DNA of 64,000 nucleotides. It comes from Cryptomeria japonica. Lineage: Eukaryota; Streptophyta; Pinopsida; Cupressales; Cupressaceae. Shown here one piece after another: positions 31,964 through 44,018 of this stretch (positions are counted from its first letter, which is position 1; each line of letters starts with the position of its first letter). The notes beneath the pieces are model-generated. The model worked only from the letters and a program-made list of their open reading frames with translations. It was not told the origin of the DNA and ran no database searches. The DNA is taken from contig NC_081406.1 of the NCBI RefSeq assembly GCF_030272615.1, positions 185,357,770 to 185,421,769 of the forward strand, in the 5' to 3' direction. The position numbers and the translations under genes are program-made.

Positions 31964-34488
31964 TGTTGGCATTGTGTTATCATTGATGTCAACCGACATC
32001 ATAGATTGTTTACACTATTGTCATTGATGTCAACTGGTATAGCAGGACAACCAATATAGGAGAATAGTTGATGTGTTGTCAATGGTGACCATCAATATGT
32101 AGAAGGATAAAGCGATATGTATCGATATGCTAGTAAGAGACTAGTGAGTAAAAGGTTGTTGACGTAGTGATGCATACAACCGGCATGAAAGATACAACAT
32201 ACTGGGAGGCTAATTTTGATGAAGAGGTAGAATGTTATTTGAATCACATCAACACCAGAGGTGATTTGTGTAGGTCATTGGATTGCTAGTATGATGTTAA
32301 CTAGAAGAAATCTCGCCGAATGAAGAAGCTACCAAATGTTATGTGATAGGTTGATAGAGTATGATGCTTCTATGAGCAAGATGACATATACCAAGTTGAA
32401 GATGTATCCTCCCCAGTGAAGTCACACTTATACTGGTAGAATGATTCCCTAAGATAGGAAGGTGAGTGAATGAACAAACCAGATGACCAAGAAGAAGATG
32501 AGAATGCTTCCAGAGTTTGAGATCAGTTAAGTCTCTAGATATTGTGATTAGATATACACACCAGATAAGCATGTGAAGAAAATATGTGTTACCAAGATGG
32601 TGAAGGAAGATTTCAAGTGAAGGGTTTTGCCACTATGGAAAACTAGTTGTGAGATGAACTAGACAAATGATGCTATGTCTGCAGTTGGACACAAAATAGA
32701 GTTATTGGAATGAAGAAGGTGTGTTGTGTTGCCACCGATGCAGTTCTAATGAAGGATGATGAAATTGAGTCATCTAGGTAGTTACCGGTAAACAAGGATA
32801 CCGATATGCAATTGAGTAAGTAGAATGTAAAGAAGTGAAAGACCTTCATCAGATGAAGTTACACATGTGGAGTTACTCTTGATGGCTGCCAAGGACTGAC
32901 ATGGTTGATGTCCAGTTAAGGTGTTACACCAACAAGATTAAGCTAGTGTTGGCATGAAGTTTTACCAATAAGGTTTGTGTCAGTATAAGAAAAATGGTAA
33001 GGATTGATTCCAGTAAGGGTTTGCCAGATGTGCAAGCATGAATTGACTCTATGATGGTGAGACTAGATGCATAAGAATGTGATGCCGCATGGAACTAAGG
33101 TGGAAAGCATGCAAAGGTCGGTGATGTCTGGTGTCAGAGAGGTAGTTGTGATTGGTCGACATTAAATGTTGACTGCGACAATCACAGGGGAGTTGTAGAG
33201 TTTGCAGATTAATGAAAGATGAATGAAAAAGGAAGATCTGAGATCTGTTGAGGCCATGATTGATGCATGATATCTAACTACAAATTGACCTTGAGAAGGA
33301 AACAAATGGATCATAAATGTGTCGACTAATTTCAAGGCTGAAGAATAGGATTGGATTTTCTATTTTAGCAAATATGCATTGGATGATGGAAAACACGTAT
33401 AGATGCATTCCTCCAATGTAGGTGATCGATCCAAGGTAGATTGGATTGGATCTGATGAAGATTTGATCGGTATAAGAAACCCTAACCAACTGAAGCTTGT
33501 ATTGGTTTTTGGTGGGAAAACTTGTTTATATATATGCATGCCAAAATTAATGAGGATTGCTAGTTGAATGATGCTTCATGAGAAGAGTATGTTCGCAAGA
33601 GTGTTGGTATACCTCTATGAGTAATGAAGTCAGTCTAAGTCAGTTTGGCAAATATCTTAAGTGTCTGAGTATTGGAAGGTGAACCATTAAGAGGGTTTAA
33701 GCGGTAAGGCTGAGGCTATTGGTGAGAAGGCAGTAGAGAGTGAATGCAAGTTGAATGAAGAGCCAGAGAATCTCATTCAAGTAAGAAGGAATGGTAGAGA
33801 ACCAATAGTGATAGATTGTTGTGGTCAAGATAGAGGTAAACCTGATGAGAAGAGGCAGGGTGCTGAGGGAAGAAGGAACTGATAAGAAGCAACAATGTGA
33901 GGAAGAGAGTAGAGAGTGATAGAGGAGATCCAACAAGATAGTGGCTGGGTTGTTGAAGATTCAGTTAGAGTGAGAAGAGAATGGGTAAGGCAAAGGAGAT
34001 ACCTTACCTGCAGGGAGGATTGTATTGAGAGGTTACAAGATTCATTTATAACTAGATTAGTACTTTTGTATTTGAATATAATGTATTGTGATCACTGAGT
34101 TGTAGCTCCGTGTAGGGGTTGTACCTCCTTTGGGTTGGTTCCCATAAACTAGCAAGGGTTGTAGCTCCTTTGGGTTGTAGCCCATAAATCAATGAGGGGT
34201 TGGTGCCCTAAACATTGTAATCAAAAGATTTCATTGTGTGGCTGGATTGGAGTAGTAGTCTCTAGCAACATTTCTCACCGAGGTTTTTCCCATATTGGGT
34301 TTTCCTCATATATATTGGTGTTATGTGATGTCCCTCTTGTGTGAATTCATTTGTGTATAGTCTCCTCACTAACTGATAAGTCTGCATTCAGTTAGATCTG
34401 CTAACCGGTATACTCACATAGGTTGTTAAAGGGAAAAGTTTGAGAACCACTGATTCAACCCCCTCTCAGTGGTGCATTGTGTCTAATA
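31964..34488 (+). repeat. 3' LTR of element E, full length
   Basis: 2,525 bases from TGTTGGCATTGTG to ctaata at 34488, directly before the target duplication. The expected terminal CA has become TA, a single C-to-T change. Compared with the 5' LTR it has an extra ~45-base segment near 33190-33240 and keeps the ctgattcaacccc/ctctcag end block. A TATA-like tatatata is near 33528. Confidence 0.8.
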
Positions 34489-34493
34489 AGAAC

Positions 34494-35119
34494 TTTGTTA
34501 GAAATTTGATATCTAGCACAAAATTTATACACCATACTTTCCATAAAGAAAAATTCAAGCTAAGGCGTCTAACAAAACTATCATGAAAATCTTGAAAATG
34601 ACAGTCAATGACGTTGGCCAAGATTGACATATTCAATTAAATCATACATTGTGAGCCTACCATAATAGTATCCACACACCCATTGGAGCCACACCATATT
34701 ACCTTAACTATGGATCTGAAGCAACCTTGCACATTGAGGTTGAAATATATTCCTTGTGGGTATCACTAAAAGGGTTAATTCCAAGTGAAGAATATCAAGT
34801 ATCTAGGTTACAAGAGTTGGAATTGTTGCAAGAGTATCATCAGGATGCTTCTGATCATTTGAAAGCATATTAGAAGACAATGGAAAAGAGTTATAATCAC
34901 AAGGTCAGACCTAGGGTATTTTATATTGGAGATCAAGTACAGAAAGAGAATCCACACAATCAATAGGATCATGAGAGAAAAAGGTAAGTTTGAACTAATT
35001 TGACTGGGTCCTTTTGTTATTGTGGCTACATATGGGTCTAGTGCTTACCATCTATCAACACCAGAAGCTGATCTACTTGAAGAGCCTATTAGCAGCTTGC
35101 ATCTCACAAAGTTTTATAT
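34494..35119 (+). pseudogene. pol: Integrase C-terminal part of element F
   Basis: Continues integrase after element E: A-S-N-K-T-I-M-K-I-L, then Y-L-N-Y-G-S-E-A, R-L-Q-E-L-E-L-L, Y-N-H-K-V-R-P-R-V-F and G-D-Q-V. This matches the end of element G's integrase (43130-43449). Several stops are present (for example after K-A-Y near 34871). It ends near an A-rich stretch at 35121. Confidence 0.75.
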
Positions 35120-37187
35120 CTAAAAAAAAATACAAAAAAATCAAATATGACAAAAAAATGCAATAACACAAATAGTGAAAACTTGGAAACATATGCTATT
35201 TGTAAACTAGCTTCTCCATCTATTAGAAAGTGCATCTTTCCACTCTCATCCAAATTGACAATCATTTTATGTGCTCAAATAAAAGCCTTTTTGTATGTAT
35301 TTAGGCATCTCAACAACATATCACCATAGCTTGGTGATCATTGTACTTGTCCATAATAAAAAGATTGATTTCTAGACTAGGGGCAAAATCCTGAAGCAAG
35401 TTACGACAATCTACATTGAGCTTAAAAGAACAAATGAACAATAGCAAGGCAAAAATTCTAAAATAATGATCATGAAATTCAACATTGAACATAGATCAAA
35501 ATTTAGGATAACAACTATCAAGCTCAACATTAAGATGCATACACAATTATCAATGGATTATTTCTTGTGAATCATGGTTTGATCACTTTCATGTGAATGC
35601 TCAATAATTGTATCTTGATTTTTGTTATCATGTCTACTAAGTGACTCGAGGATTTTTTTAACTAGAGGAGCAATGAGGGAGCATGATATTTTCTTTATAT
35701 GTTGTATGTGATTAATCATTAATATTGTGTAAATTTGTTGTAGGACATGATCGACAAAGTATCATCGAGGACATTTTGAATTTACACAGGAAAAGGATTA
35801 AATCTTGTCCATTTTATGCAAGAAATAATCAAGACATCTTGGTTCAATGACATGTTGATGATTGTACTAACTTGCAATATCAAAATCCATGTAAGCAATA
35901 CTCAGGTCATCATGGTCTAATTATACCATCAATATTTGTACCAACTTACAACATTTTAAAGGCTCAACAATGATTAAAAGCATGACAAAATGGCCAACAA
36001 GATGACAACATTGCATTGATTATCTTTTTCAAATTTCAAATAGGGTGCATTCATAGTGTACATTGCATAAGCACTTCATTCATAGCCTTCATCACTTTTC
36101 TCAGGCTTGAAAATTTAAAATGATTTTATCTCTCTTATTAAGGGATTGAGTACACTAGATGTTAACAAAAACAAACAATTCATCTTAATTGAATTTCATT
36201 TTTATCCCATTGCATTTCATCATTGTAATTATTTATGATAGGTGTTTCATTTCATTAGTCATTATTCATCATTTTATTAGGTTCTCTTTGCATGTAGTTG
36301 CATATAGTGAAGCATTGCATTAGTCATTTGAGCATATAGTCATTTAATCATTTCATTTAGTTAAATTTTATCATCGCATCATTATATTCTCTCATAATTG
36401 TATATTATGTCATTCATTTAGTTGATCCATACATTTCATACATCATTGCAATATATCATCACATTTTTGTAAAATATTACATTTCATTTATCATTGCACT
36501 ATGCACATCGTTACATTATTTCACATTTCATTCATTAGGAATTCTATTCTATTAATCATCACATCACATTGCATTTAAATTCATTTCATTTCATTCTCAA
36601 TGTAGATAATGAAATTATACATACATAAGCATCAAGCATCAAGTGTTTGTAAGCATATCATATCATCATGTCATCAAATGCATTACATACTAGATTATCA
36701 TCAATGCACATTAGTCATAACTTAGATTATCAGATCATTATTATTGTAAAAACCATCATGCAATGCATCACTAAGTGGACATCACATAAAGAATCATAGG
36801 TCACATGAGCATCATACATATCATAGGTCATCTAATCAAGTAAGAAAATGCATATATCCATCATATAAGTCAAGTAAGACATGTAGAATAAATGCATCCA
36901 TCATGTAAATAATGCACAATTACACCATAAAAGAATATAAATGGCATCCATCAATAGTCTCCAATGTATCTCATATACTCAATAAATAATCAATATCCAA
37001 TGTACAATGATATTAGAAAATATGAGAGATACATAAAAAATTAGCAAGAAGCATATGGTCTCTTAGCAAGTAAATGTATACATAGAAAGAAGAAACAAAT
37101 GAATCTAAGTTGTGCTCCCTCGAAAAGTTGTAGGTCTAGATGAACATCCTATTGCTCCCATAGATGGCCCAACATCTAGATATCTAC
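35120..37187 (+). mobile_element. 3' non-coding region of element F, TCATT-rich
   Basis: There is no credible ORF. About 36180-36600 is a degenerate tract of tcatttcattNN words, followed by atcatcaNN-rich DNA to 36900. The same kind of tract lies after integrase in element G (about 52200-52640). It separates pol from the antisense plant-mobile-domain gene. Confidence 0.5.
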
Positions 37188-38990
37188 CTAGGGGATCCCT
37201 AGGAAGTGACTCGATAACATGCCTGCTCTTCGTATGTGACCAACTTCATCTGGATCATGTCCTAGAAACCTACACATAGCTAGGGGCATGCTGATCAATA
37301 GGAACCATATCCTCATATTGGTAATACTCAGCTTCCTTGGTTGAGTACTAGTCTCTCGAATGGTGTTGCCTATAATGGTGCCATCATCAACCCTCTCTAA
37401 TATATCAACCAATGCCTCAATGCATCCATAGCACTTAATCATTGAATCTCTTTCAACATGTACCTAAGTAAGATGACCTTATGTCTAAGTAAGCTGAGAC
37501 TGTACTTATGCTACCTATCAATATAGTTGTTGTACCATTCTTTGTAATATAGATATATGTGCCTACTACTGATGTGAAGGAACCATGATCTAAATTTGTT
37601 GTTAAATTGGCTGATGTTGTGTTGGATCCTAACTAGGGGAATCTACCCTACCTATAGCCTACATAAGAGGTCTCCCAGATCTCCTCCTCTAAACCACCCT
37701 AGCCTCTCACCCACTTAGCTGATCCTCTTATCTTCTCTGCTGGCCAGAGCTACTATCACCATCCCCACCATCCCCTCCATCCTCACCATCCCCACCATCC
37801 CCTCCACCATCCCTACCATCTCCCCCATCATCTCCATTTTTCCTTTGTCGAGGGCCCCTTCGTTGTGGTCTATCCTCATCATCAAATGGAGGTAGTGGCT
37901 CCTCAGGACATGATGACCTCATAATTGCATGTGTCATGAAACAATGAGAGTACTCTATAGTCATGAGGGATTCACTTACTCAACATGGGTTATAGCATTT
38001 GCATTCATGCCATACTAAATAATCCCCCTATTTTCAAAAAATATTTCTCTAAACTCCCTTTTTGTCACCCCCTCCCAATACACATCCTGAATTAAAATCC
38101 CCCTTATTTTCACCAAATATTGTATTTATTCATAGCTTCAATTAAAAACCCCCCTATTTTCATCGATAGGAAATATATTGCACCATCATTTTGGCATATT
38201 AAACTCCCTAATATGAATGCATGTGATATAATATTGTCTAGCCAGTGAAGCCCTCCTATCTAATGTCATCCCCCCATTTGTAGTACCTAGTAAATATCCC
38301 ATATTTGTGCTCCAAGTGAAAAATAATCAGTACATGCTACCTCATAGGAGATCGTGGGACCCCAATCTAGCACATCTTGTTGTCTCCATACATATAATGT
38401 AGCACCATGTGGGAATCCTTGAAACCGACCATATTATTGGAACACTTTGGTATGGATAAATCACTCAATAACAAAGGGTGTCTCCCCAATTAGATAAAAA
38501 GAAGTGAAGACATATGGAATCTCAAGAGTATCCTTGGGCCAAGCCTTGCAATCCAGATAGGGTCTCCATATCACCAAGTCCAAATCATCTAGAACTCATC
38601 TCGAGTACTCTAGTTTTCCTAGATTGCACTGGACAACAACACCTATATATGCAAAGATATAGGGTCTCTCAACTATTTGATCCCTCACCCAATGCATGAG
38701 TAACCACTATATGACTCGATGACCATATCTAGAGTAGTGTCACTCCAGCTGATAGACTCATAGTGCCAAGGTACCCCACCTGATGTAAATCATATAATAA
38801 ATGTGCTAGCATGCAAGAGCCCCATGCATATCGAGTACCCTATGTGATCATGCTCTCTAGTACTCTTCCTCAACTAGCTTACAGTCCCTTCAACCTATGG
38901 TGGGGACATATAAAACCTCCAATGAATCCAACTAGAACATAAGGTAATGGCTCATGCTAATCAAGCATATCCTATCAAGTGATGTCATAA
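37188..38990 (-). pseudogene. Antisense plant mobile domain (PMD) gene in Tat element
   Basis: Minus-strand reading matches the aminotransferase-like plant mobile domain. Near 38839-38780: R-Y-A-W-G-S-C-M-L-A-H-L-L-Y-D-L. Near 38780-38700: V-G-Y-L-G-T-M-S-L-S-A-G-V-T-L-L, a stop where Gln is expected, then I-W-S-S-S-H. Near 38570-38530: W-R-P-Y-L-D-C-K-A-W-P-K. Near 38460-38410: T-P-F-V-I-E, then Y-G-R-F-Q-G-F-P. An Asp/Gly-rich basic tail follows at 37900-37730, then an unassigned C-terminal part to 37188. PMD proteins occur both as host silencing factors and as cargo of plant transposons. Stops and frame changes make it a pseudogene; the N-terminus is not resolved. It is antisense to pol, between integrase and where the 3' LTR should be. 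Confidence 0.65.
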
Positions 38991-39062
38991 CCATAGATCT
39001 TGTCATCCTAGAATATCCTCTTGAGGATCTTGGTACGTCCCTGCTCTATCACCTCTTGGTTA

Positions 39063-39625
39063 TACCAAGAAGAAGATGAATCACTAGTAGATATCCCCAA
39101 ACAGATGTATCCTAAAGAATCTTTTATGATTGACAAGATGGGTTACAAAGGACATGGTCTTGGACCACAAGAATAAGGAATAAAAGAACCTATCTCACCT
39201 ATCTCTTACACGAACAATAGGGGCTTGGGTTACTCACCATTTCCTAAGATCACTATCATATTGAGAAGAAGATGAAGCACTAGTAGATATCCTAAAGCAT
39301 CTTCTAAGGTTGACAAGATGGGTTACAAAGGACATGGTCTTGGACCACAAGAATAAGGAATCAAAGCACCTATCTCTTACAAGCACAATAGGGGCTTGGG
39401 TTACTCACCATTTCCTAACATCACTATCATACCAAGAAAAAGATGAAGAACTAGTAGATTTCTCCAAATAGATGTATCCTAAAGCATCTTCTATGGTTGA
39501 CAAGATGGATTACAAAGGACGTGGTCTTGGACTACAAGAATAAGGAATAAAAGCACCTATCTCACCTATCTCTTACAAGCATAATAAGGGCTTGGGTTAC
39601 TCACCATTGCCTAAGATCACTATAA
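39063..39625 (+). repeat. Triplicated G-patch segment of element G
   Basis: Three tandem units (39063-39259, 39260-39430, 39431-39625), each encoding K-M-G/D-Y-K-G-H/R-G-L-G, then a stop, then G-I-K and P-I, and ending in G-L-G-Y-S-P. The stop is TAA in caagaataagga in all three units, where Gln is expected. Unit 2 lacks about 25 bases. Element F has one such segment (20323-20430). The shared stop means the triplication happened after the motif was already interrupted, or was homogenised later. Confidence 0.8.
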
Positions 39626-40077
39626 TTGTTGCCCTGACAGACCCTCCTATAGAAGTAAAAGAATGTGATGAATAGGATTTCTATGAAGTTCCTTTCAAAT
39701 GCCTTTATGACATATTTGATGATGCCTATATCAACACTATCCCCCCCGTAACCCCATTCACCTCATCTGAGCTTTGACTTGTCCATCATGAACTTATTGA
39801 CTAGAACCAACAAGGATCACTCACTCTTGACATATGTATTTATGACAATTCCCTCTTGGAATTACTTACTATGCGAGACCTTGAGGACTACACTTTTGTA
39901 AATGGAATATAACTCAATAGGGAGGCATACTTTGGTAGTCAAGTCAACTGCTTTAGTCACAAAAATGAAAATAAAAATAAAAATAAAAAGTTGCATAGTG
40001 GAAACCTTTTTGAGGCACCTTTGGAGTTAGAAAAAGTAAAAATAAAGGACACATCTTCTAGTGAAAAACTGGATTAG
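39626..40077 (+). pseudogene. Linker region between G-patch and RT of element G
   Basis: Degenerate acidic coding sequence matching the element F region 20760-21380 in style (L-V-H-P/H-E-L-I-D and a shared E-K-V-K-I-K-D). No protease motif is seen. There are stops in all frames. Confidence 0.4.
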
Positions 40078-43000
40078 GTGCTAGAAGATGAGAGACTTGA
40101 CTTGCCTACCATGGTTCCCTTGTATCAGGAGAAATCATCATTACTTGTTGAACAAATGGACACCATCAATATATGTATAGAAGATAGTCCAAATAATGTG
40201 CTCATCTTTAAGTCTCTTATAGATTTAGAAAAAGTAAACTTCATGCATTTCTTTAAAGAGATGCAAACCAACTTTGCCTAGTCCTATGCTAACATGCAAG
40301 GCCTTGATCCAAAATTGGTAGTACATAGTCTTTCTATCAGACCAAATGCCAAGCTTGTCAAGCAAAAGATACATAAAATGCATCCACAAGTTGCCCTCCT
40401 TGTCAAAGTAGAACTCCAAAAGATTCTAGATGTCGAATTCAGCAAACGCATAGATTATCTTAAGTGGGTTCAAATATTGTACCTATTGGCAAGCTCGTTG
40501 GGGTCATCAAAATTTGTATAGATTTTAGAGACCTTAACAAAGTCTACCCAAAGGATGATTTCCCTTTGAAAAACATAGACATGATCATGGATCTCATAGC
40601 AAGCCATGAAATTCTCTCCCTAATGGAGAGCTTCTCAGGGTATAATCAAATCAAAATTTTAAAAGAATATCAACACAAGACCACATTTACAACTCCTTGG
40701 GGTACCTTTTTCTATCAGGTCATGCCTTTTGGTTTCAAGAACACATGAGCAACCTATCAAAGAGAAATGACAACTATATTTCATGAGCTTCTACACAACA
40801 TCATGGAATATTATATGGATAATCTCCTAGGTAAGTCTAAAAAAAGAGATGAGCACATTCTATTCGTAAGGAAGATCTTTGAGAGACATGAGAAATACAA
40901 GATGTGCCTCAATTCTACGAAATGTGTCTTTGGGGTTACATCAGGAAAAATCCTAGGATTTATAGTATCTCTTAGAGGCATAGAAGTGGACCTGGAAAAA
41001 GTGAAAGCAATAATGGAAATGCCTCCTGCAAAGACACTAAGATAGCTTCGCATTCTTCAAGGGAAACTTCAATCAATCTGCATAATCATTACATAGCTAG
41101 CAGACAAGTGTCACCCATTTGCCCACCTCCTACACAAGGATACCAAATTTAAATGGGACCCTTTATATTAGAAGGCCTTCGATAAATTCAAAGAATACCT
41201 GGTCTCCCCTCAAGTTCTCATGCCACCAACTCTAGGAAAACCTCTCCTTTTATATATATCAACAACTACAATGGCACTAGAGGCATTATTAGCACAGATA
41301 GATGACAAAGGTAAAGACCATGCAATATATTACATTAGTCGTACTCTCATAGGGTATGATCTCAGCTACACTCCTATAGAAAGAGATTGCCTTGTGCTTG
41401 TTTTTAGCACACAAAAATTATGGCACTGCATGCTTAATAACAAGACCAAGTTGATAGCAACGATTGATCCTCTTAAGTACTTTCTATCCAAAGCTACTCT
41501 CACTGGATGTACTATAAAATGGGTTATGCTCTTGAGTGAATTTGACATTGAGTATCTAGACTAGAAAGCAATCAAAGGACAACTCATAGTTGATCAACTG
41601 GTTGATGCTCCTCTACAAGGTGACCACCCCCTTATCATAGAGTTCCCTAATGACTTCATCATTACTATGACCACATCTTCAAAATGGAAGATATACTTTG
41701 ATGGTTCTTGCACACAAAATGGATCAGGAGCAGACATCTTTTTAATAACACCTCAAGGAGAGTACATCCCTAAGTCCTACAAGGTAGCATTTGCATGTAC
41801 CAACAACATAGTAGAGTATGAAGCTTCAATAATTGGGCCCCATCTAGATATACAATGGAAGATCATAGAATTACAAGTCTATGGTCAATCTCAACTTTTC
41901 ATTGAATAGGTAAATGATGAATATCAGACAAAGGACAACAAGTTCCTTCCTTATCAGAGCATGGTCAAAGATCTCAAACAACATTTCACTCTCATTCAAT
42001 TTGATTAAATTTATAGGAGAAATAAAAGAGTTGTTGATGCCATGGCTACAATTGGCTCCCTCCTGTAGATGTTGGTAAAGAGTCATAAGTGTGAGTTCTT
42101 GGTTGAGCAACTCCTAGCACCGACATATGGTGTCCCCAAATGAGAAAAGGTGTGTTCTCATTGGTCCTAATACCCCCTGCTACCAATTTTTTTTTTCCTA
42201 CCTATAAGAGAACATTATTCCCCCTCATCTCACTAAAACCTAGCAACAAAATTTCATCCATCAATCCACCCAATATATTATCCTTGGTGATTCCCTATTT
42301 TGAAGGAACTTTGATAGATACCTCCTAAGGTGTTTAGACAAAGAGGAGACTGAATGGGCACTATGTGAAGTGCACAAAGGTATCTATGGAGAACACTCAA
42401 GTGACCTAAATTTGGCTAAGAATCTCTTGTGCACATGATACTATTGACCTACAATGGAAGAAGATGCATATCACTATGTGAAGAAATGTATCCCTTGTCA
42501 GAAACATGGTGGCAAGATTCATGTGGCCTCTTAGGATTTGTAGTCATTTATCACACTTTGGCCCTTCTCCTAGTGGGGCCTCGATCTCATATGGAAAATC
42601 CACCCCGCCTCATCCAATGATAATAAATTCATAACTACTACAAAATACTTTACCCAATGGGTAGAGGACATACCACTTAGTTTTACCACTGGCAAACAAA
42701 TTTTTAAGTTTATCCTAGACTACCTCATCTGCCACTATGGAATTCCTAAGGTAATGATAACAAATAATAGTAGACCTTTAAAAAATCAAGATGTTAAGGA
42801 ATTATGCCAAATTTTCTTCCTTAAAATAATTTTTTCCATCCAACGTGGCTTTTTCACCCCATATTACCCGCAAGGTAATGGTCAAGTTGAGGCTTCAAAT
42901 AAAACCCTTATCAAAATCCTAAAGAAAACAGTCAATCAAACTAGCTGTGATTGGTACTTACAACTTCATCTCTCTCTTTAGGCCTATTGCACAAGAATTC

Positions 43001-43449
43001 ACACTCCCACAAGAGCCACCCCATACTCCCTAGTCTTCAGTTCTAAAGTCATCCTCCCCCTTTAGAACCAGATACCTTCACTATGAGTATCATTGTAAAA
43101 CATTCTACCCAATAAGGAATATAGAGTGGCCAGATTGCAAGAGCTAGAATTGTTGGATGAAAGGTGTCTCAAGGCCTTGAATCATGTCCGAGTATATTAG
43201 AGCCACCTATGGTTAAGCTACAACAAGAAAGTTAGAACCTATGATTTTGACATTAGTAACCCAATGCTTATAGAAAATCAGAAGAATCTCCAAGATCGAG
43301 AAAAGAAAGGCAAGTTTGAGCCTATTTGGCTTGGACCTTATGTGATCATTACAAAGTATGGATTGGGAGCATATCAGTTGGCTACCCCTTAAGGAGATCC
43401 TATTTATAATCCCATGAACATCATGCATTTGAAGAAATTATATGCCTAG
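40078..43449 (+). pseudogene. pol: Pol of Tat-lineage Gypsy element G (RT, two RNase H, integrase)
   Basis: RT about 40300-41050: V-K-V-E-L-Q-K-I-L-D-V, D-F-R-D-L-N-K-V-Y-P-K-D-D-F-P-L, T-P-W-G-T-F, M-P-F-G. The catalytic box reads Y-M-D-N, so one essential Asp is lost (near 40812). RNase H about 41210-41570 (Y-I-S-R-T-L-I-G-Y). A second RNase H-type domain is at 41660-41960 (Y-F-D-G-S-C-T-Q-N-G; N-N-I-V-E-Y-E-A). Integrase about 42360-43449 has the HHCC region (V-H-K-G-I-Y-G-E-H; C-I-P-C-Q-K), the core (T-N-N-S-R-P; Y-Y-P-Q-G-N-G-Q-V-E-A), and ends M-H-L-K-K-L-Y-A at the stop. It has more than 15 stops and a few frame changes. Two RNase H domains place it in the Tat lineage. Its gag and 5' LTR are absent. 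Confidence 0.85.
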
Positions 43450-44013
43450 TCATCACAGGTTACCAGTATAAAAAAATCAAAAAAAGAACAAAAAAAATCA
43501 TAAATACAAAATAATGAGAAAAAAAAAACTAAAGAACAAAACTCAATTCATCCATCAGTGAAAACCACTTTGTGGTGCTATAGGCAAGTACCTTGGTGAT
43601 AACCTCATTTCAGGAATCAAGGTAAATAAGATAGATCCATCATCTTGCAGGACAATCCTTCTTTTCAGGACTGAAACTTAAGGAAATTTCCAGTCCATCG
43701 GCCTCGCGGTTTTTGCCACTCAACCACTTGATATCCATATTTTGCAATGTAAGACATTTATTGGACACTTAGCTCTATCATCATATGTCCAACCTCCATA
43801 TTTTATTAGTAATGTCAAGAACGAATTCACCACCAATCCATCATCTACCTGCTCAGTTCTGCATCTATAATTTTTTTGTTATATGATGGGTTTACTCCAT
43901 AATATGAGAATCTGTGCATGATATTCCCATTTTAATCACTTACTCCACTCCCCTCATGCTTCATCTCATTCCCCTTCATGAGATGATGAACTATTGTCCA
44001 AACTATGAATAAG
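43450..44013 (+). mobile_element. 3' non-coding region of element G, left of insertion D
   Basis: Starts with an A-rich tract (43470-43540), then unremarkable AT-rich DNA. There is no ORF. It is interrupted at 44014 by element D and continues at 51431. Confidence 0.5.
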
Positions 44014-44018
44014 GATCA

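Larger units (their letters stand above)
25070..34493 (+). mobile_element. Copia-type LTR element E with target duplication agaac
   Basis: Flanked by agaac on both sides (25070-25074 and 34489-34493). Removing it rejoins the integrase of element F (K-E-L to L-C), which proves the insertion. It contains a 5' LTR (truncated at its 3' end), gag pieces, a solo LTR of another element (28511-29607), a 3' untranslated region with a 157-base tandem duplication, a polypurine tract and a full 3' LTR. No pol is left or it was never present, so E is non-autonomous as it stands. Confidence 0.85.

Noticed and set aside
37728-37964. Asp/Gly-rich 78-codon ORF as a stand-alone gene
   Set aside because: It is the low-complexity tail downstream of the plant-mobile-domain reading on the same strand, not a separate gene.
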